Assembly: GCA_965153355.1 (NCBI GenBank) | Contig: OZ231127.1 | Location: 33,232,001 to 33,296,000, forward strand | Reading direction: 5' to 3' | From: Flaccisagitta enflata | Taxonomy: Eukaryota; Chaetognatha; Sagittoidea; Aphragmophora | DNA length: 64,000 nucleotides | Part shown: in pieces, positions 47,751-60,885 of the stretch | How the letters are laid out: each line of letters opens with the position of its first letter | Numbering within the stretch: position 1 is the first letter of the stretch | Made by a program: the position numbers and the translations under genes | Notes under the pieces: model-generated | Told to the model about the DNA's origin: nothing | The model's database searches: none | The model's input: the letters and a program-made list of their open reading frames with translations, nothing else

Positions 47751-49218
47751 CACACGCCTCTTCTGGAACCGTGGGGATGCTTTTTAAAAAACTACCATTT
47801 TTCCTTTGGATTCACATAGTATTGAGGTATATGAAGCCAAAGCCGCATGAAAATAAATATTCTACAGAGAGAATTTTTCTTAATTTCAATTTTTTTTATG
47901 GGTGGGAGGTACAGGCCATTTACAGCATTTTTCATCGGACAAGGTAACTTCTAAAGCTTATATCTCCTAAACGGATTGACGAATTGACCTCAACTTGGGC
48001 TCATTTTAAAGAACAGACACAGCTCTTTAGAATGAGTCCAAGTTGAGGTCAATTCGTTCATCCGTTTAGGAGCAACAGCTTTCCAAAGTTGATGATTTTT
48101 TTAACCTTTTCCATTAAAAGAATGTAACTTCTAAAGCTTTTATCTCCTAAACAGATTGACAAATTGACCTCAACTTGGGCTCATTTTAAAATACAGACAC
48201 AGCTCTTTAAAATGAGACCAAGTTGAGGTCAATTCGTTGATCCGTTTAGGAGCAACAGCTTTCCAAAGTTGATGATTTTTTTAACCTTTTCCATTAAAAG
48301 AAGGTAACTTGTAAAGCTTTTATCTCCTAAACGGATTGACGAATTGACCTCAACTTGGGCTCATTTTAAAGAACAGACACAGCTCTTTAAAATGAGCCCA
48401 AGTTGAGGTCAATTTGTTGATTCGTTTAGCAGCAACAGCTTTCCAAAGTTGATGGTATTTTAAACCTTTTCCATTAAAAGAAGGTAACTTTGAAAGTTGT
48501 GCAATCGGAGACAAAATTTGATCAGTCAAAATGTTTTTTTAGCAATATTATAGATGTTGTAAATTTGTACATTGTATCGATGAAAAATAATAATTAGTTT
48601 GTGTTTAGACTATTTTTGCATTTAAATCCATGTTTGTATCCAAAATAACTGTGAAATGTAGGGATTTGCGTCCGAAAAAAAAAAGTTTTCAAAGAAAATC
48701 TTACCTTACAATCTGATATGTCTTGGGTAAAATTATATCTTTGCATAGAGATTCAAAAATTGTCATTTTCAAAAACATGGCGTCTTTTTAAAGACTCATA
48801 AGATGAGGGCCATGTGTTTGGAAATGCAAAATTTTTCATTCAGAAGCAGAAATATAATTTTACCTAACAACTTTCTAAACTTTTCCTCTCATTTTTGGGA
48901 GAAATTTTCATGTTTTAATGAATACCTTTGGTCTTTACGAACATATAATAGAAAATTTTTATGTTGTAATCATTTTTTTACATTCTTAAAGATATCAGGA
49001 TCATAATTTTTTTATTTCAAAACTTGTCACGAACTAGGATATTTATATATGATAATTCATTGTGACTGAAAGTCAAATTTTTTCTTCGTTCGCACCCTGA
49101 CTTAACCGGAAATATGCATTTTCCCACTTTTCCAACTCAAGCGTGACGGACCGACCAAACGACCGACCAATGGACAGACAAAGCCTCTTATAGAGTTGCG
49201 TGTCCGCAACTAAAAGAA

Positions 49219-49301
<83 letters not shown>

Positions 49302-50437
49302 AAGAGTTATAGAGAGTGTCCCACTCGTTTTATCGATCAAAAGAATAGCGTTTCAGGTTCGTGGACAAAGCCATAGAGTTATGGAAATATCTAAAAACAA
49401 CAGAATGGGGATTGAGGATTTACTGAGGCTGTGAAGATAAAGTTGTAGCCAATTGAGCGTCTCCTACCCCCTCCCCCCTTGTCTGAACAAGTAAAAGGCA
49501 TTGCATTCAAAAATTTTTTTTTCTTTATTTATCAAGCGATGGTTAAGGTGGTGGAATTAAAATCAACTTCGGAAGACCACTTCTCCTAAACAAATTGAGC
49601 TAAATTGGGCTTATTTGAAAGAGCTTTTCTTTAACTTGGGCTCATCTTAAAGAACTGTGTCTGTTCTTTAAAATGGGCCCAATTCGTCAATTTGTTAAGG
49701 AGAAGTTACCTTCTTTTAATGGAAAAGGTTGAAAATACCATCAACTTTGGAAAGCTGTTGCTCCTAAACTGATCAACGAATTGACCTCAACTTGGGCTAT
49801 TTTAAAAGAGCTGTGTCTGTTCTTAAAAATGAGCCCAAGTTGAGGTCAATTAATCCGTTTAGGAGATAAATCTTTAGAAGTTACCTTCTTTTAATGGAAA
49901 AGGTTAAAAAAATCATCAACTTTGGAAAGCTGTTGCTCCTAACAGATCAACGAATGACCTCAACTTGGGCTCATTTTAAAGAGCTGTGTCTGTTCTTTAA
50001 AATGAGCCCAAGTTGAGGTCAATTTGTCAATCCGTTTAGGAGATAAAAGCTTTAGAAGTTACATTCTTTTTATGGAAAAGGTTAAAAAAATCATCAACTT
50101 TGGAAAGCTGTTGCTCCTAAACGGATCAACGAATTGACCTCAACTTCAGCTCATTTTAAAGAGCTGTGTCTGTTCTTTAAAATGAGCCCAAGTTGAGGTC
50201 AATTTGTTAATCCGTTTAGGAGATATAAGCTTTAGAAGTTACCTTGTCCGATGAAAAATGCTGTAAATGGCCTGTACCTCCAACCCATAAAACAAATTGA
50301 AATTAAGAAAAATTCTCTCTGTAGAATATTTATTTTCATGCGGCTTTGGCTTCATATACCTCAATACTATGTGAATCCAAAGGAAAAACAGTAGTTTTTT
50401 AAAAAGCATCCCCACGGTTCCAGAAGAGGCGTGTGTG
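47751..50437 (+). mobile_element. Foldback-like element with long tandem-repeat inverted arms
   Basis: Outer ends cacacgcctcttctggaacc and its complement (50421-50437) continue as inverted arms for about 190 bp. Next come three ~180-bp tandem units on each side (left 47940-48484, right about 49700-50240). Each unit is itself palindromic around caacttgggctcattttaaa and its complement. The middle (48490-49690) has AT-rich DNA, a family D fragment (49106-49216) and (GA)n. No ORF. The layout matches Foldback/Galileo-type elements; the family is not identified. Confidence 0.7.
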
Positions 50438-51135
50438 CACTATTTTAACCACCATCCCCAACCATAGTGATGGTGCACAGTGATTTTGAATCACCACCAA
50501 GCGCACTTTTCACCCTGACCACAGGCACTGTGAGCTAAAATCGTCGCATTATTTTAACCACCATACCGATGGTGGCGATTGTGGTGCTTCAACTACCAGA
50601 AAAAGCTGGAGGTTAAATGATGGAGTGGCGGCTTCCTGCTTTAACCCTCGTCTACCGGTCTACCGGTGGTGTGGCCTTTGAAGCTCGAGCGAGAGTTTCG
50701 GCATTATTTGTCATTGTCTCGAAGCTTTTCTCGCAAGGTGGACATTCATTTTTTCACGCGCGTGTGGCTCAAAAATGAGAGAGAGAGAGAGAGAGAGAGA
50801 ACGAGATAGACAGATAAACAAGGAAAGTAATAGCAGGAGATACAAACCAACGGACGGACAGATTAATGAAACACAGACTAAGGGAAAAGATGTATTTGAA
50901 GAGTACTTGATGTGAACAAGGTTGTGTTTGATTGACTCTGCCGAAAGCCTTGATGGTAAACTGTCCTCTTATCCTTAAAGTCGGGGCTGGTTGATGTTTG
51001 AAAATCAGCTATTTACAAGTACTGGCTTGAACGTTAAAAAAAGAATTAAGTAAAACTGCTTCCACTTTTTTGGTGGAATTTGTTTTCAGATCATTCGTGG
51101 GTTCGTGAGCCGGAATACTGCACTACAGGTGCAAG

Positions 51136-51223
<88 letters not shown>

Positions 51224-52427
51224 AGAGGAAAAAGGCCGGAAACCAACGATAGATTTTAGAAAAAAAAAAGGAAAAAAAAATTGGAATATCATTTTTTCCT
51301 TTTCCGTCGCCACATCAAAGTTATTTTTCTCAAATCTGCTTCAGTCAACAAAAACCACTTTACATACTTTTCCAACCGAACTGTTAGAAATGATGGTCCG
51401 TCGGAAGGGTAGACAATGGACGGCTCAGAGTCTCACAGTCTGATGCGTAGTTTCTCTTCATGGTAAAAAGGCGAGAAAAAAATATTTCATTGAAACTACT
51501 AGAGAGTATTACAATATCCTAAGTTGCCATATTGACCTTACGAACTGGTGAAAAAAGTCGAGAAAAGAAAGAATATTTCACATCTTAAGAAGAAAGAAAA
51601 GCATTCAGAAAATTACTAAAGATAGCAGTTTCTATTAAAAAGACGCACTTTTGAATGGCTTATTGTGGCAACAAATTTCAATAAAACATTGGAATTCTAG
51701 AATATTGAAAAGCCCTTTGAAAATACTTTCACTTGATTTGAATCTGGTATTTCGATCTTTTTATTCTTCGAAATGGCATTAGTTTGAGTGAAGTTTGCCT
51801 TTTCGTTCTCACAATCCCTATGTAAAAATGCATATAAGCAAAATAGAGCTTCTCTAGCTCCTAACTCGTTTGAGATACAGACCTGGTATTGGTCTTGAAT
51901 GAAAGTTTTTTTAGAAAATCTTTAAAAATCTCTCCATTAATACAAAATTTTTGTTGGAAAAAAGTCGAATTATGTAATTCGACTTTTTGAAACGTAGGGG
52001 AGAAATAAAATTTTCCATTTTCGGTTTGGGGCAATTTTAGCAAGTTGGGTCATTTTGGGGCTGGGAGTATACATTTTTTGATATTCACAGCTAAGAAAGA
52101 GCTAATTTTTCTCTTTCAAATGGCGCCAACCAGAAGTCTCTACGATCATTAGTTTTGGCGCTATGAATTTTTGAATCTTTTTTTATTTTTCCGCATTTTC
52201 GCAAAATCGAAATTTTTCATTGATCCTATTTTTTGGGGCCTTTGTAACAGAAGAGAAATGTCATGATGTTACACAAATTGACCCAAACTTTTATGACGCT
52301 AGGTTTTGCATTTTACTCTGCTTGAGAGAGAGAAAAAGAGAGAGAGAGAAAGAGAAAAGAAAGGATAAGAGGAAGACACACACCCCTCCACACACACACA
52401 TTCTCACATACATAGAGACACAGAGAG

Positions 52428-52522
<95 letters not shown>

Positions 52523-52877
52523 AGAGAGAGAGAGAGAGAGAGAGAGACACGCATGCACGCACGCACACGCACACACACACATGCACGCACAAACACACAC
52601 AAACACACACACTCAAAGACAAAGGAAGACCAAAAAAGAGACACAGAGAGACAGATTTAATGACAAAAACAGGCAGGCAGTCAACCAGACATCATGAGAT
52701 GCATACACAAGAACATGCACTGAAAAAAAAGACTCCCATTTACGACTTTTTTCCGGTCGGCGAGAGCCGCCTTTATTGGTATTCATTTTTTATCAATACA
52801 AAAAAAGGTGCGTCTTTTTTTTTCTGGATACACGTGGTAGTATTGGCCTTGAGATTTAAAGATATCATTTTGTCAAG

Positions 52878-52943
<66 letters not shown>

Positions 52944-53400
52944 CCCCCTCCCCCCACCCCTTCCCCCCTCGCCCCCGGCTACCTTCACCCCTCAGAAGAC
53001 GAATGCTGTGAGAATTTTCTACTTTTCCATGAAAGTAAGACCGGATTCACGATTCAATAACTAGTTGCTGTCAGACAATGGCATTTGTGGCAGTGAGACA
53101 AACTTTAAAAGTATCTTTTTTAATTTCTTATATTCTTCAAGCTGACAAAGCAAAAAATGCAGACAAAACATCGATGCAAACTATATTTCATCACAAATTT
53201 ACTGTTGTCATTAAAGTCCCAAAAAAGTGCTAAATTTCTCTTTCATCATTTCTTCTTTCTTAGTTTCAAATTTGAAACAGGAACCTGTGCTTTAACAGAG
53301 TTGTGCCAAATTTCCTGCTCACCCTGTTACAACGTACTTCAAGTATGCATGCATGCATTTATTTGACCATGATTGCTCAAATCTGATAAGATTCTAGTAC
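50438..53400. other. Non-coding region rich in GA/CT runs
   Basis: (GA)n at 50778-50800, 51138-51220 and 52433-52550, CA/GC runs at 52376-52610, (CT)n at 52882-52940 next to a C-rich patch, and AT-rich sequence at 51640-51830 related to the MITE at 21809. A GC-rich, CpG-containing piece at 50640-50760 has no recognisable exon. Confidence 0.45.
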
Positions 53401-53579
53401 AATTAAACCCCGCAATAATGGATGTCGATGGCTAAAATTAACATGAAGTGAAGGAAAGGTACTCTTGGATCTCTTGGATCTGTTAGTGTTAGTGTTACAG
53501 CGGAGTGTAGCTGTAGTGTACTTTTTTTCGTCACAAAGGCAGTACCAACAACAAAATTCAATATTTTTGTCATCAAGAC

Positions 53580-54115
53580 TGAACAGTCAGTGGACAAAAC
53601 ACAAAAGGTAGAGAACTCACTCTCCTGGGTTTGATCCAACCTATTGGTGGAGACCTATTGCTGTAGACAATAACAGGTTGTTAAGATTACAGCCGGCTTT
53701 GACGCAACAAAGTTGGCAAAAGTCCAGCTTTAATAGAATAGAATATGACTAACAAAGTAACATATTTATAATCCTGATGAAATTCTGAGAAGTTTGATAG
53801 GTCACACTTGATACTTTATATAATTTTTTTTTTTTTTGATATCGTATCATAACAAAATTGAACATTGAAAGATTTTTTTTTCATAAAAAAGTATATGTTA
53901 TGACCAATCAAACTTTTCAGATTTTCTCTAGGATTACGAATCTGCATGTTTCATTCTATATTGTGAAAGATGGATTTTTGCCAATTTTGTAGCATAACAG
54001 CCAGATGTAATTTCAACAACCAATTGTTGTATACAGCATTCTGTTTATAATCAGTGGGTTGGAAGCCAACAGAGTTAGTTCTCTGTTTATTGTGTTTGGT
54101 CCACTGGCTGTGAAA
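53580..54115 (+). repeat. ~530-bp imperfect palindrome
   Basis: The left half (tagagaactcactctcctgg, caaagttggcaaaagtccag, tgagaagtttgataggtcac) pairs with the right half (tttttgccaattttgtagca, gttagttctctg) around a centre near 53845. It sits just left of the 9-kb TIR unit. Confidence 0.55.
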
Positions 54116-54657
54116 GAGTGTCTTTTGAAGGAAGTGCATTAATCTGTGAAATTTGATAATAGCAACATTACAATAGAAAAAGACATTAAGACAGAAAACA
54201 CATTATGATAGAAGAAAAGGGCATTTGTACTTTTCTTTTGATTAGAGACTTTCTTATAAGAGACATTAGCCTAAGAATCTTAGGCTAAAATTTGCCAAAA
54301 CTCTATGGACAAAATAAGAAAATACCCATGCTGAGATTCTGTTTTGGCAACTCCTGGCTGAATATACATACAATACTACTTAAATGTTTTTTTTTTATAA
54401 TTATTAGTCCAACAACACTTCAAGAGAATGTGAGGATCAAAACGGCCGGACTCAAACAGTGGGTGGCATGTCACATATAGAAAACTTTTTGTAGACGAAA
54501 ACTTTTTGTGGACAAAAAATTTTCGTCAACTGAAATCCTCAGTCGACTCGAGAAAATTGTTCCTGAAAGATTGTTTTGGTAGTTCCAATCAATACCGAGA
54601 AATTGATTCTTAATCGTTTTGGCTTTCGAAACGCGTGAGGAGATTAATACATCGCGA

Positions 54658-54732
54658 ATGATTCTGTTTATCATTTTTATCATCATGGCTACACTCGACA
54701 TTGCCGCGTTAGATGAAACAAAGAACACACAC
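54658..54732 (+). CDS. Possible signal-peptide exon near the left TIR
   Basis: An ATG 200 bp inside the left end opens MILFIIFIIMATLDIAALDE, a good signal-peptide-like hydrophobic start. It then runs into a CA/ACGC repeat with no clear donor. It may be the start of a second gene of the unit, or chance. Confidence 0.2.
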
Positions 54733-54737
54733 ACACA

Positions 54738-54769
<32 letters not shown>

Positions 54770-54939
54770 CACAGACAGACAAACAAGACCGGATACATAG
54801 CAAGGCAGTCGTGGACTGTTTGGCAAAAAAAAAAACTCTCGCAACTGTCACTAATGAAGGACTTTTTTTCCTGGTGAAATGCAACAAACTTTTTTTCACG
54901 GAAAATTCAAAGAATGAAAGAAAGGAAGAAAAAAAGAAA

Positions 54940-54987
<48 letters not shown>

Positions 54988-55012
54988 CAGAAAGACAGAA
55001 AGACAGAAAGAC

Positions 55013-55067
<55 letters not shown>

Positions 55068-55118
55068 AAATGAATGAATGAATAAACGAATGAAAGAAAG
55101 AACGTTAAGAAAGAAAAA

Positions 55119-55166
<48 letters not shown>

Positions 55167-55255
55167 GAAATGAAAGAAAGAAAGATGAAAGAAAGAAAGA
55201 AAGAAATGAAAGAAATGAAAGAAAGAAAGAATGAAAGAAAGAAAGAAAGAATTAA
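54725..55255 (+). repeat. (CACG)n and (GAAA)n tracts
   Basis: A short CACA/ACGC run (54725-54770), then GAAA repeats with GACA and ATGA variants from about 54925. Confidence 0.85.
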
Positions 55256-55284
55256 ACAAAAAGAAAAAAGACAACATAAGGTAA

Positions 55285-55645
55285 AACAAGGCCGGATACA
55301 CGGCTACCGAAGTCGCGTGCGGGTGGGCAGGGGCCATATTTGAGGTCACCAGACCATTTGGGCAGGAGCAGTGAGGTCAAAGATATAAAATCATAAAAAA
55401 AAGTAAAGTGTGACCAACCGACCGACGGACAAAGCGGGTTGTAGAGTCGCGTGCACGCGACTAACAAGGCCGGATACACGGCTACCGAAGTCGCGTGCGG
55501 GTGGGCAGGGGCCATATTTGAGGTCACCAGACCATTTGGGCAGGAGCAGTGAAGTCAAAGATATAAAATATTAAAAAAAAGTAAAGTGTGACCAACCGAC
55601 CGACGGACAAAGCGGGTTGTAGAGTCGCGTGCACGCGACTAAAAA
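55285..55645 (+). repeat. Two tandem family A repeats
   Basis: Copies 55285-55464 and 55463-55645 are nearly identical: aacaaggccggatacacggc, ggtcaccagaccatttgggc, a (CCGA) run, and gtcgcgtgcacgcgactaa. The second starts where the first ends. Confidence 0.85.
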
Positions 55646-55659
55646 GGAGAAAGAAAGAC

Positions 55660-56040
55660 TGATAAATCGAGAAAACAAAACAAAACCAAAAGACACAAAC
55701 AGAGGGAGGAAAGGAAGAAAAGAAAAGAAAAAAAAAAAGAAAAAAAAGAAAAGAAAAGAAAAGGAAAGAATGGGAGAGAAAAGAAAAGAAAGGAAGCGAA
55801 AAAAAAAAATGAAAAGAAACAAAATGAAAAGAAAAGAAAAGAAAAGAAAAGAAAAGAAAAGAAAAGAAAAATGAAATTGAAGAAACGAAAAAAGGAAAAG
55901 AAATTAAAGAAAAGAAAAGAAATTAAAAAAAAGAAAAGAAAAAAGAAGAAATGGAAAGAAATGGAAAGTAAGAAAGAAAATAAAAAGGAAAGGGAGATGG
56001 AAAGAGAAAGAGAAAGAAAGAAAAAAGCAAGAGAGATTAG
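55660..56040 (+). repeat. (AAAAG)n purine tract
   Basis: Irregular A/G-rich tract, mostly AAAAG units. A CpG-rich patch follows at 56050-56240 with gcggctccgc- and ccgcgtcc-type repeats. Confidence 0.8.
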
Positions 56041-56238
56041 ATAGGAAAGAACAATGGACGCGAGGAGCGGTTGACAAACACCGCATCCGCGTCCGCGTCC
56101 TGGTCAGCATCTTTGCAAACAGCTCCGGCTCCGCCTCCCCATTTCCATACTTTTTCCGAGCGGCTCCGCGCCCGCGTCTCCCAATAAATGCCGCGTCCAC
56201 TGCATCCGGCTCCATTCCGGATCTGGCTCCGCTTTTCT

Positions 56239-56455
56239 GGTTACGCAACTCTGTAAGAGGCTTTGTCCGTTTGTTGGTCCATCTGTTGGTCCGTGATGAT
56301 TGCGTTGAAAAGTGTGAAAACAGGAACTTATGACACTGCAGTTATGATTGTCCATGTGTGTAAGAGCTTGAAATGAAAAAGGGTGTGAATGGGGGTTGTA
56401 TACCTCTGCTTACCAGTCAAACAAAAACAATAAAAACATGACACTGTGTCAGTTG
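56239..56455 (-). repeat. Hairpin-ended dispersed repeat, family D
   Basis: gttacgcaactctgtaagag, ttgttggtcc run, gaaaagtgtgaaaac, actgcagttatgattg, and gacactgtgtcagttgt. Confidence 0.55.
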
Positions 56456-56609
56456 TTTAAGAAAGCATAAAATCTTGAGAGCATTTTCAATTCGTAATAA
56501 AACGTCACTACAATTCAGTACAAATTCTTTGAATGAATAAATGGTGCATTGAATCAAATCAGTCTTTCGATGCACGTGATTCTTAATGCTTTGGGTCAGT
56601 CATTACTCA

Positions 56610-56744
56610 TTAGTCGTCTTCGTCGGAGGATTCGAATTGCAAGAGACAACTTCTTTTTGGTGGCGGTGGCGGTTGTTGCTGTACCTTTGAGACACCCTGC
56701 GGCCCTGCTCGCTGGGATGGCATCCTAGTGTGGGTTGGTCGAAC
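56610..56744 (-). CDS. Unrecognised gene in the TIR unit, exon 4 (terminal)
   Basis: Acceptor cgttgttttaag|GTT after a pyrimidine-containing tract; phase 0; TAA at 56612-56610. Encodes VRPTHTRMPSQRAGPQGVSK then VQQQPPPPPKRSCLLQFESS and DEDD. The Pro run followed by a basic patch and an acidic tail looks like a real C-terminus. Base composition contrasts with the AT-rich surroundings. Confidence 0.5.
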   Translation of the reverse strand, partial: VRPTHTRMPSQRAGPQGVSKVQQQPPPPPKRSCLLQFESSDEDD

Positions 56745-56759
56745 CTTAAAACAACGATT

Positions 56760-57886
56760 GGTTGGTTAGGGTGTGTTCCGTTGAAGCTAAACTATCTTAT
56801 ACACATCAATGTTTTCATCATTCCGTTGTTTCTGCGTTACACCAACTGTATAGCCATATTTCCTGTAATTAGCGCCCGGGCGCTTTTGAAAATGAAATGA
56901 AACATTGTTATTTTTACTTGCAATTTGCGGCCCCCATGCATATATATATGATATGATTCACCTCAACTGTAATATATCATGACGGTATTTTATGATGATT
57001 GATGCCCGGGATTTTTTTTAGAAAATCTAAACCCCTAAATTTTTAATGAACCAATAATCATGCTTGACAAACAAGCATTTTTTGTGACTTTATCCAAAAA
57101 TTTTTTCTTGGAATTGCTTTGATTTTCTAAAAATTTTCACTTTTTGATATCAGATAGGTCTCAAATATGAAATATATTAATGTAGTTTAAAGTAAAAGTG
57201 AGAAAAAGTGTAATTGGATACAGTTTTACCAAAAAACAGAGAAAAATGACCTTTTTTAGCATAATTTGCCACAAAGTCTTTTATGTGTATAAAGTATCAA
57301 AATTTGATAGAAAAGTCTGGGAAATAGTTTATCATAAAATGCCAAGCAATTACTTTTCACATACTTTTTTTTCAGAATTGAACTGTCTCTTTTAGTTTTT
57401 GGGCAATGCCGTTGTGAAATGTTACAGTCAAGATGGATCATACTGTACATAAACAATTTTATAAGCTTACTCTTTCATACCAGAGGGGCGCTAATTAGAG
57501 GGGCGCGATAAATGCAGGAAATACACGGTAATGTACTTACAGGGGTGCTAGTTCCTTGTCCCCCATGTGGCAAAAGACCTCGCACTTTTTCAAAAAAACT
57601 TAGAAATTTTTGTGTCGCAACTTGGGGCCTTTGAAAAAAAATCTCAAAATATTTTTTCGGAAAATGGTCTTCAAAAGTAGGGTGCAATTGATAGGAAATG
57701 ACCTAATTCGCCAAGATCCAATTCCTGAAAAATACTTTTTTTCCAAAAATCTTTGAAAATTTTATTTTTGCGTCGGGCCTCTAAAACTTTTCACAAAATA
57801 TTTTTTTTGAAAAATGGTCCTCAATAGTGGGGTGCAATCGATAGGAAATGACTTAATTTGCTTAGATTCAATACCCTGAAAAATAT
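56760..57886. other. Intron 3 of the unrecognised gene, left part
   Basis: AT-rich. Two diverged ~140-bp direct repeats near 57560-57850 share ggggtgcaat(t/c)gataggaaatg. No other gene seen. Confidence 0.4.
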
Positions 57887-58335
57887 CTTTAGTCGCGTGC
57901 TACGCGACTCTATGAACCGCTATGTCGGTCGGTCGGTCGGTCAGTCCGTCGGTCGGTCACCGTTTGCTTTTTTGGCGTTTTTGGGCGTTTTTTGCATTAC
58001 TGCTCTTAGTCTTTCAGTCTTTCAGTCTTTTAGTCTTAACAACCGCACGCGACTTGTAAGGTGATGGCCTTGTTTTCAAAAAATTTGAAATTTGTATTGG
58101 GGGGCAAGTTCAGAACAGAGAAAAACACTGTCGGTATTTCTTGTTTCTTGTTTGGTTTTTAGTCGCGTGCACGCGACTCTACAACCCGCTTTGTCCGTCG
58201 GTCGGTCGGTCGGTCGGTCACACTTTACTTTTTTTATGATTTTATTTCTTTGACCTCACTGCTCCTGCCCAAATGGTCTGCCCCTGCCCCTGCCCACCCG
58301 CACGCGACTTCGGTAGCCGTGTATCCGGCCTTGTT
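57887..58335 (-). repeat. Two family A repeats (57887-58074 and 58157-58335)
   Basis: Both start with tttagtcgcgtgc and carry GGTC runs. The second ends cggtagccgtgtatccggcc. The first has a shortened body with cagtctttcagtctttcagt. Confidence 0.75.
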
Positions 58336-58446
58336 TTTTTGGCGTCAAATGGCTGTTAGTCTTTCTGTCTTCCTCAATTTGTCGCCGTCTATTCATCTGC
58401 GTCTTTTTTCTCCGTCTTTGACTATCTTTCTCTTTCTGTCTGTTGG

Positions 58447-58536
<90 letters not shown>

Positions 58537-58764
58537 TCTCCTCTCAGTCTCGCTGTCTCTCTTTCTCTCTCTTTCATAGACTTTTCTGTCTGCGTCTGTC
58601 TGTCGCTCTCTCCGTAACTTTCATTCTGTCTGTCGCTCTCTCCGTTTGTCTCTGTCTGTCTGTCGCTCTCTTCGTTTGTCTCTGTCTGTCTGTCGCTCTC
58701 TGTTTGTCTCTGTCTCTCTGAATCTCTACCTGTCGTGCTCAGTCTCAGTGTCTCTCTCTCTGTC

Positions 58765-58797
<33 letters not shown>

Positions 58798-58866
58798 GTC
58801 TATCTCTCTCTCTCTGTCTATCTCTGTCTCTCTCTGTCTATCTGTCTATCTCTGTCTATCTCTGTC

Positions 58867-58955
<89 letters not shown>

Positions 58956-59032
58956 GACTTTCACTTTGTCTCAATGCCACCCTGTCTGTCTATCTGTGTG
59001 TCTCTCTCTCTCTTTGTCTGTCTCTCCCCCGA
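58447..59032 (+). repeat. (TC)n and CTGTCT-type arrays
   Basis: Perfect CT runs at 58447-58535 and 58878-58952, with mixed CTGT/CTCT variants between and after. Confidence 0.9.
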
Positions 59033-59051
59033 CAATTTCTAAGCTCCTAAC

Positions 59052-59234
59052 CCCGAATGCAAAAGGAGTATGTGATCCTGGGGCAACAAATTGACGAGTG
59101 ATCTTCTCGATTTCTTCGGACATCATTACTGTAGGAGCACCATCCGTTAAAGCTGCTACCGCCATTTTGTCGCCTCTATTTGGAGTATACTTGAATCCAG
59201 TTCCCTTCAAGGTATAAACGGGTTTTACGTCTGC
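59052..59234 (-). CDS. Unrecognised gene in the TIR unit, exon 3
   Basis: Open for 61 codons in phase 0: ADVKPVYTLKGTGFKYTPNR, GDKMAVAALTDGAPTVMMSE, EIEKITRQFVAPGSHTPFAF G. It reads as a compact globular segment with no low complexity. The acceptor aaacag|GCA lacks a pyrimidine tract and the donor GGG|GTTAGG is weak, so the exact borders are uncertain. I do not recognise the family. Confidence 0.5.
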
Positions 59235-60257
59235 CTGTTTGTCCCTAACATTTTGTTTGTTTTTTGTTGTGGGGGGGGGGAGATGCAGAGGTCGGGTGTG
59301 TCAATATGCAAAAGTATGTTTGATTAGATCATCGACATCAGGGAGTGTAAACAAAAAATTTTTTTTTTCAAATTTCCATAATCTTCCGTTTTTTTAGCGT
59401 AAGAAAAGATTGTCAAAATATGTATATACTTCCAGGATCTGCGCTGAGTTTTGGTGAAAATAAAACTCATAACTTCTATAGAAAAGATTGGTTATTGTCT
59501 CTTTATACAACTTTGGTGATAAATAAACAACCATTACTTTGTTGCAACTTGAATTAGCACCAAGATATTCATGTGTTGAATCTGACTGAATTCAGTAACA
59601 ACGATACTGATAGAAAATCCTCAACACAATAATATACAAATTAGCGTCTAAAAAGGGGTTTTGAAAAAAAATAGAAGATGAATGAAATTTAATAAAACGC
59701 TAAAGGTCTCTGAATTTAATATCTTATGCTGTCTGATGTTGATGGTCTCATCAAAAAACCTTTTGCATATTGACACACCCGAATGCAGAGGTTTTCATGT
59801 TGTCAATCTTGACGGCCCCTATCTCATGGCCAAAATTGCTTTTAGTTGTTTGCCCCTGCAAACCCGCACGCGATTGTAGGTTTTGACAAGTTTCTGATTT
59901 CATTCCATAAATGTATCAAATCTAAAATGCATGAGTGAGGAGTGATTGATTGTAGTAAAAGAAACGAATGAATTACTTGCCCTAACAAAAACTGATTTTA
60001 ATTCTACCATCAATTTTTAGTCGCGTGCACGCGACTCTACAACCCGTTCCGTCGGTCAGTCCATCCGTCGGTCCGTCGGTCGGTAACACTGCTTTTTTTC
60101 GTCGTTTATGGTCATTTTGGGTTGTCTGGAGTCATTTTGAGTCACTTTTTGTTGCTTTAGGTCATTTTTAATTGTTTTTAATCATTTTTGGTCATTTTTG
60201 ATCATTTTTGATCATTTTTGATCATACATGTCATTTTGCTCATTTATGTCATTTTAA

Positions 60258-60584
60258 CAGGGGTGTATAAAGTTGAGTGGCATTTGATTTTATTCCCCCC
60301 CCCCCTGCATTTGATTTTCTTCCCTGCGATGCGTTGCGTCGCATTACAAAATCTTTGATTTTTTTACTCTCAAAGCTTTAAAACAGTATATTTTAGGTTT
60401 TAATAGTGTTAAATTGTGTTGTAGTAATTACATTTTACCTTTTGGTACTGCCAAAAGTGTTAAATCTTCAAAAAATTTCTTTTTTCTATTTTTCAAGCTT
60501 TTGATTTTCTTCCCCATCTCCAAACCATTTGATTTTATTCCCCCCCCCGGGGGGGGGGGGAATACTCAACATTATACATGCCTG
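60258..60584 (+). mobile_element. MITE candidate, hAT-like ends
   Basis: Inverted ends caggggtgtataaagttgag and the complement of ctcaacattatacatgcctg, with long C and G runs next to them. It interrupts the gtcatttt array. A target duplication cannot be judged in repetitive flanks. Confidence 0.45.
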
Positions 60585-60885
60585 TGTCATTTGTGTCATT
60601 TTTGGGTGTTTTAAGTAGTTTTTTGTCATTTCAAGCCATTTTGGGACATTTCCTGTCATTTGTGGTCATTTGACATCATTTTTGGTATGTTTTGGTCATT
60701 TATCTCATTTCGTTCATTTTGATCATTTAACTCATTTTTGTCCTTTTTTTCTTATTTCTTGGCTTAATAGGTCTTCTTTGGATATTATGGGTCACTTTGG
60801 GTCATTGTAGGTCATTTTGGGTCATCTTGAGTCGTCATGGGTCAGGGCTGGGGACTCCATCTTTTGTCATTTTTTGGTCTGCTAT

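Noticed and set aside
53590-53645. tRNA-like B-box (gggtttgatccaac), possible SINE
   Set aside because: No matching A-box at the right distance; the segment is one arm of a palindrome.
54471-55349. 292-codon minus-strand frame
   Set aside because: Runs through a GAAA microsatellite, a CA repeat, a dispersed repeat end and the left TIR; a composite chance frame.
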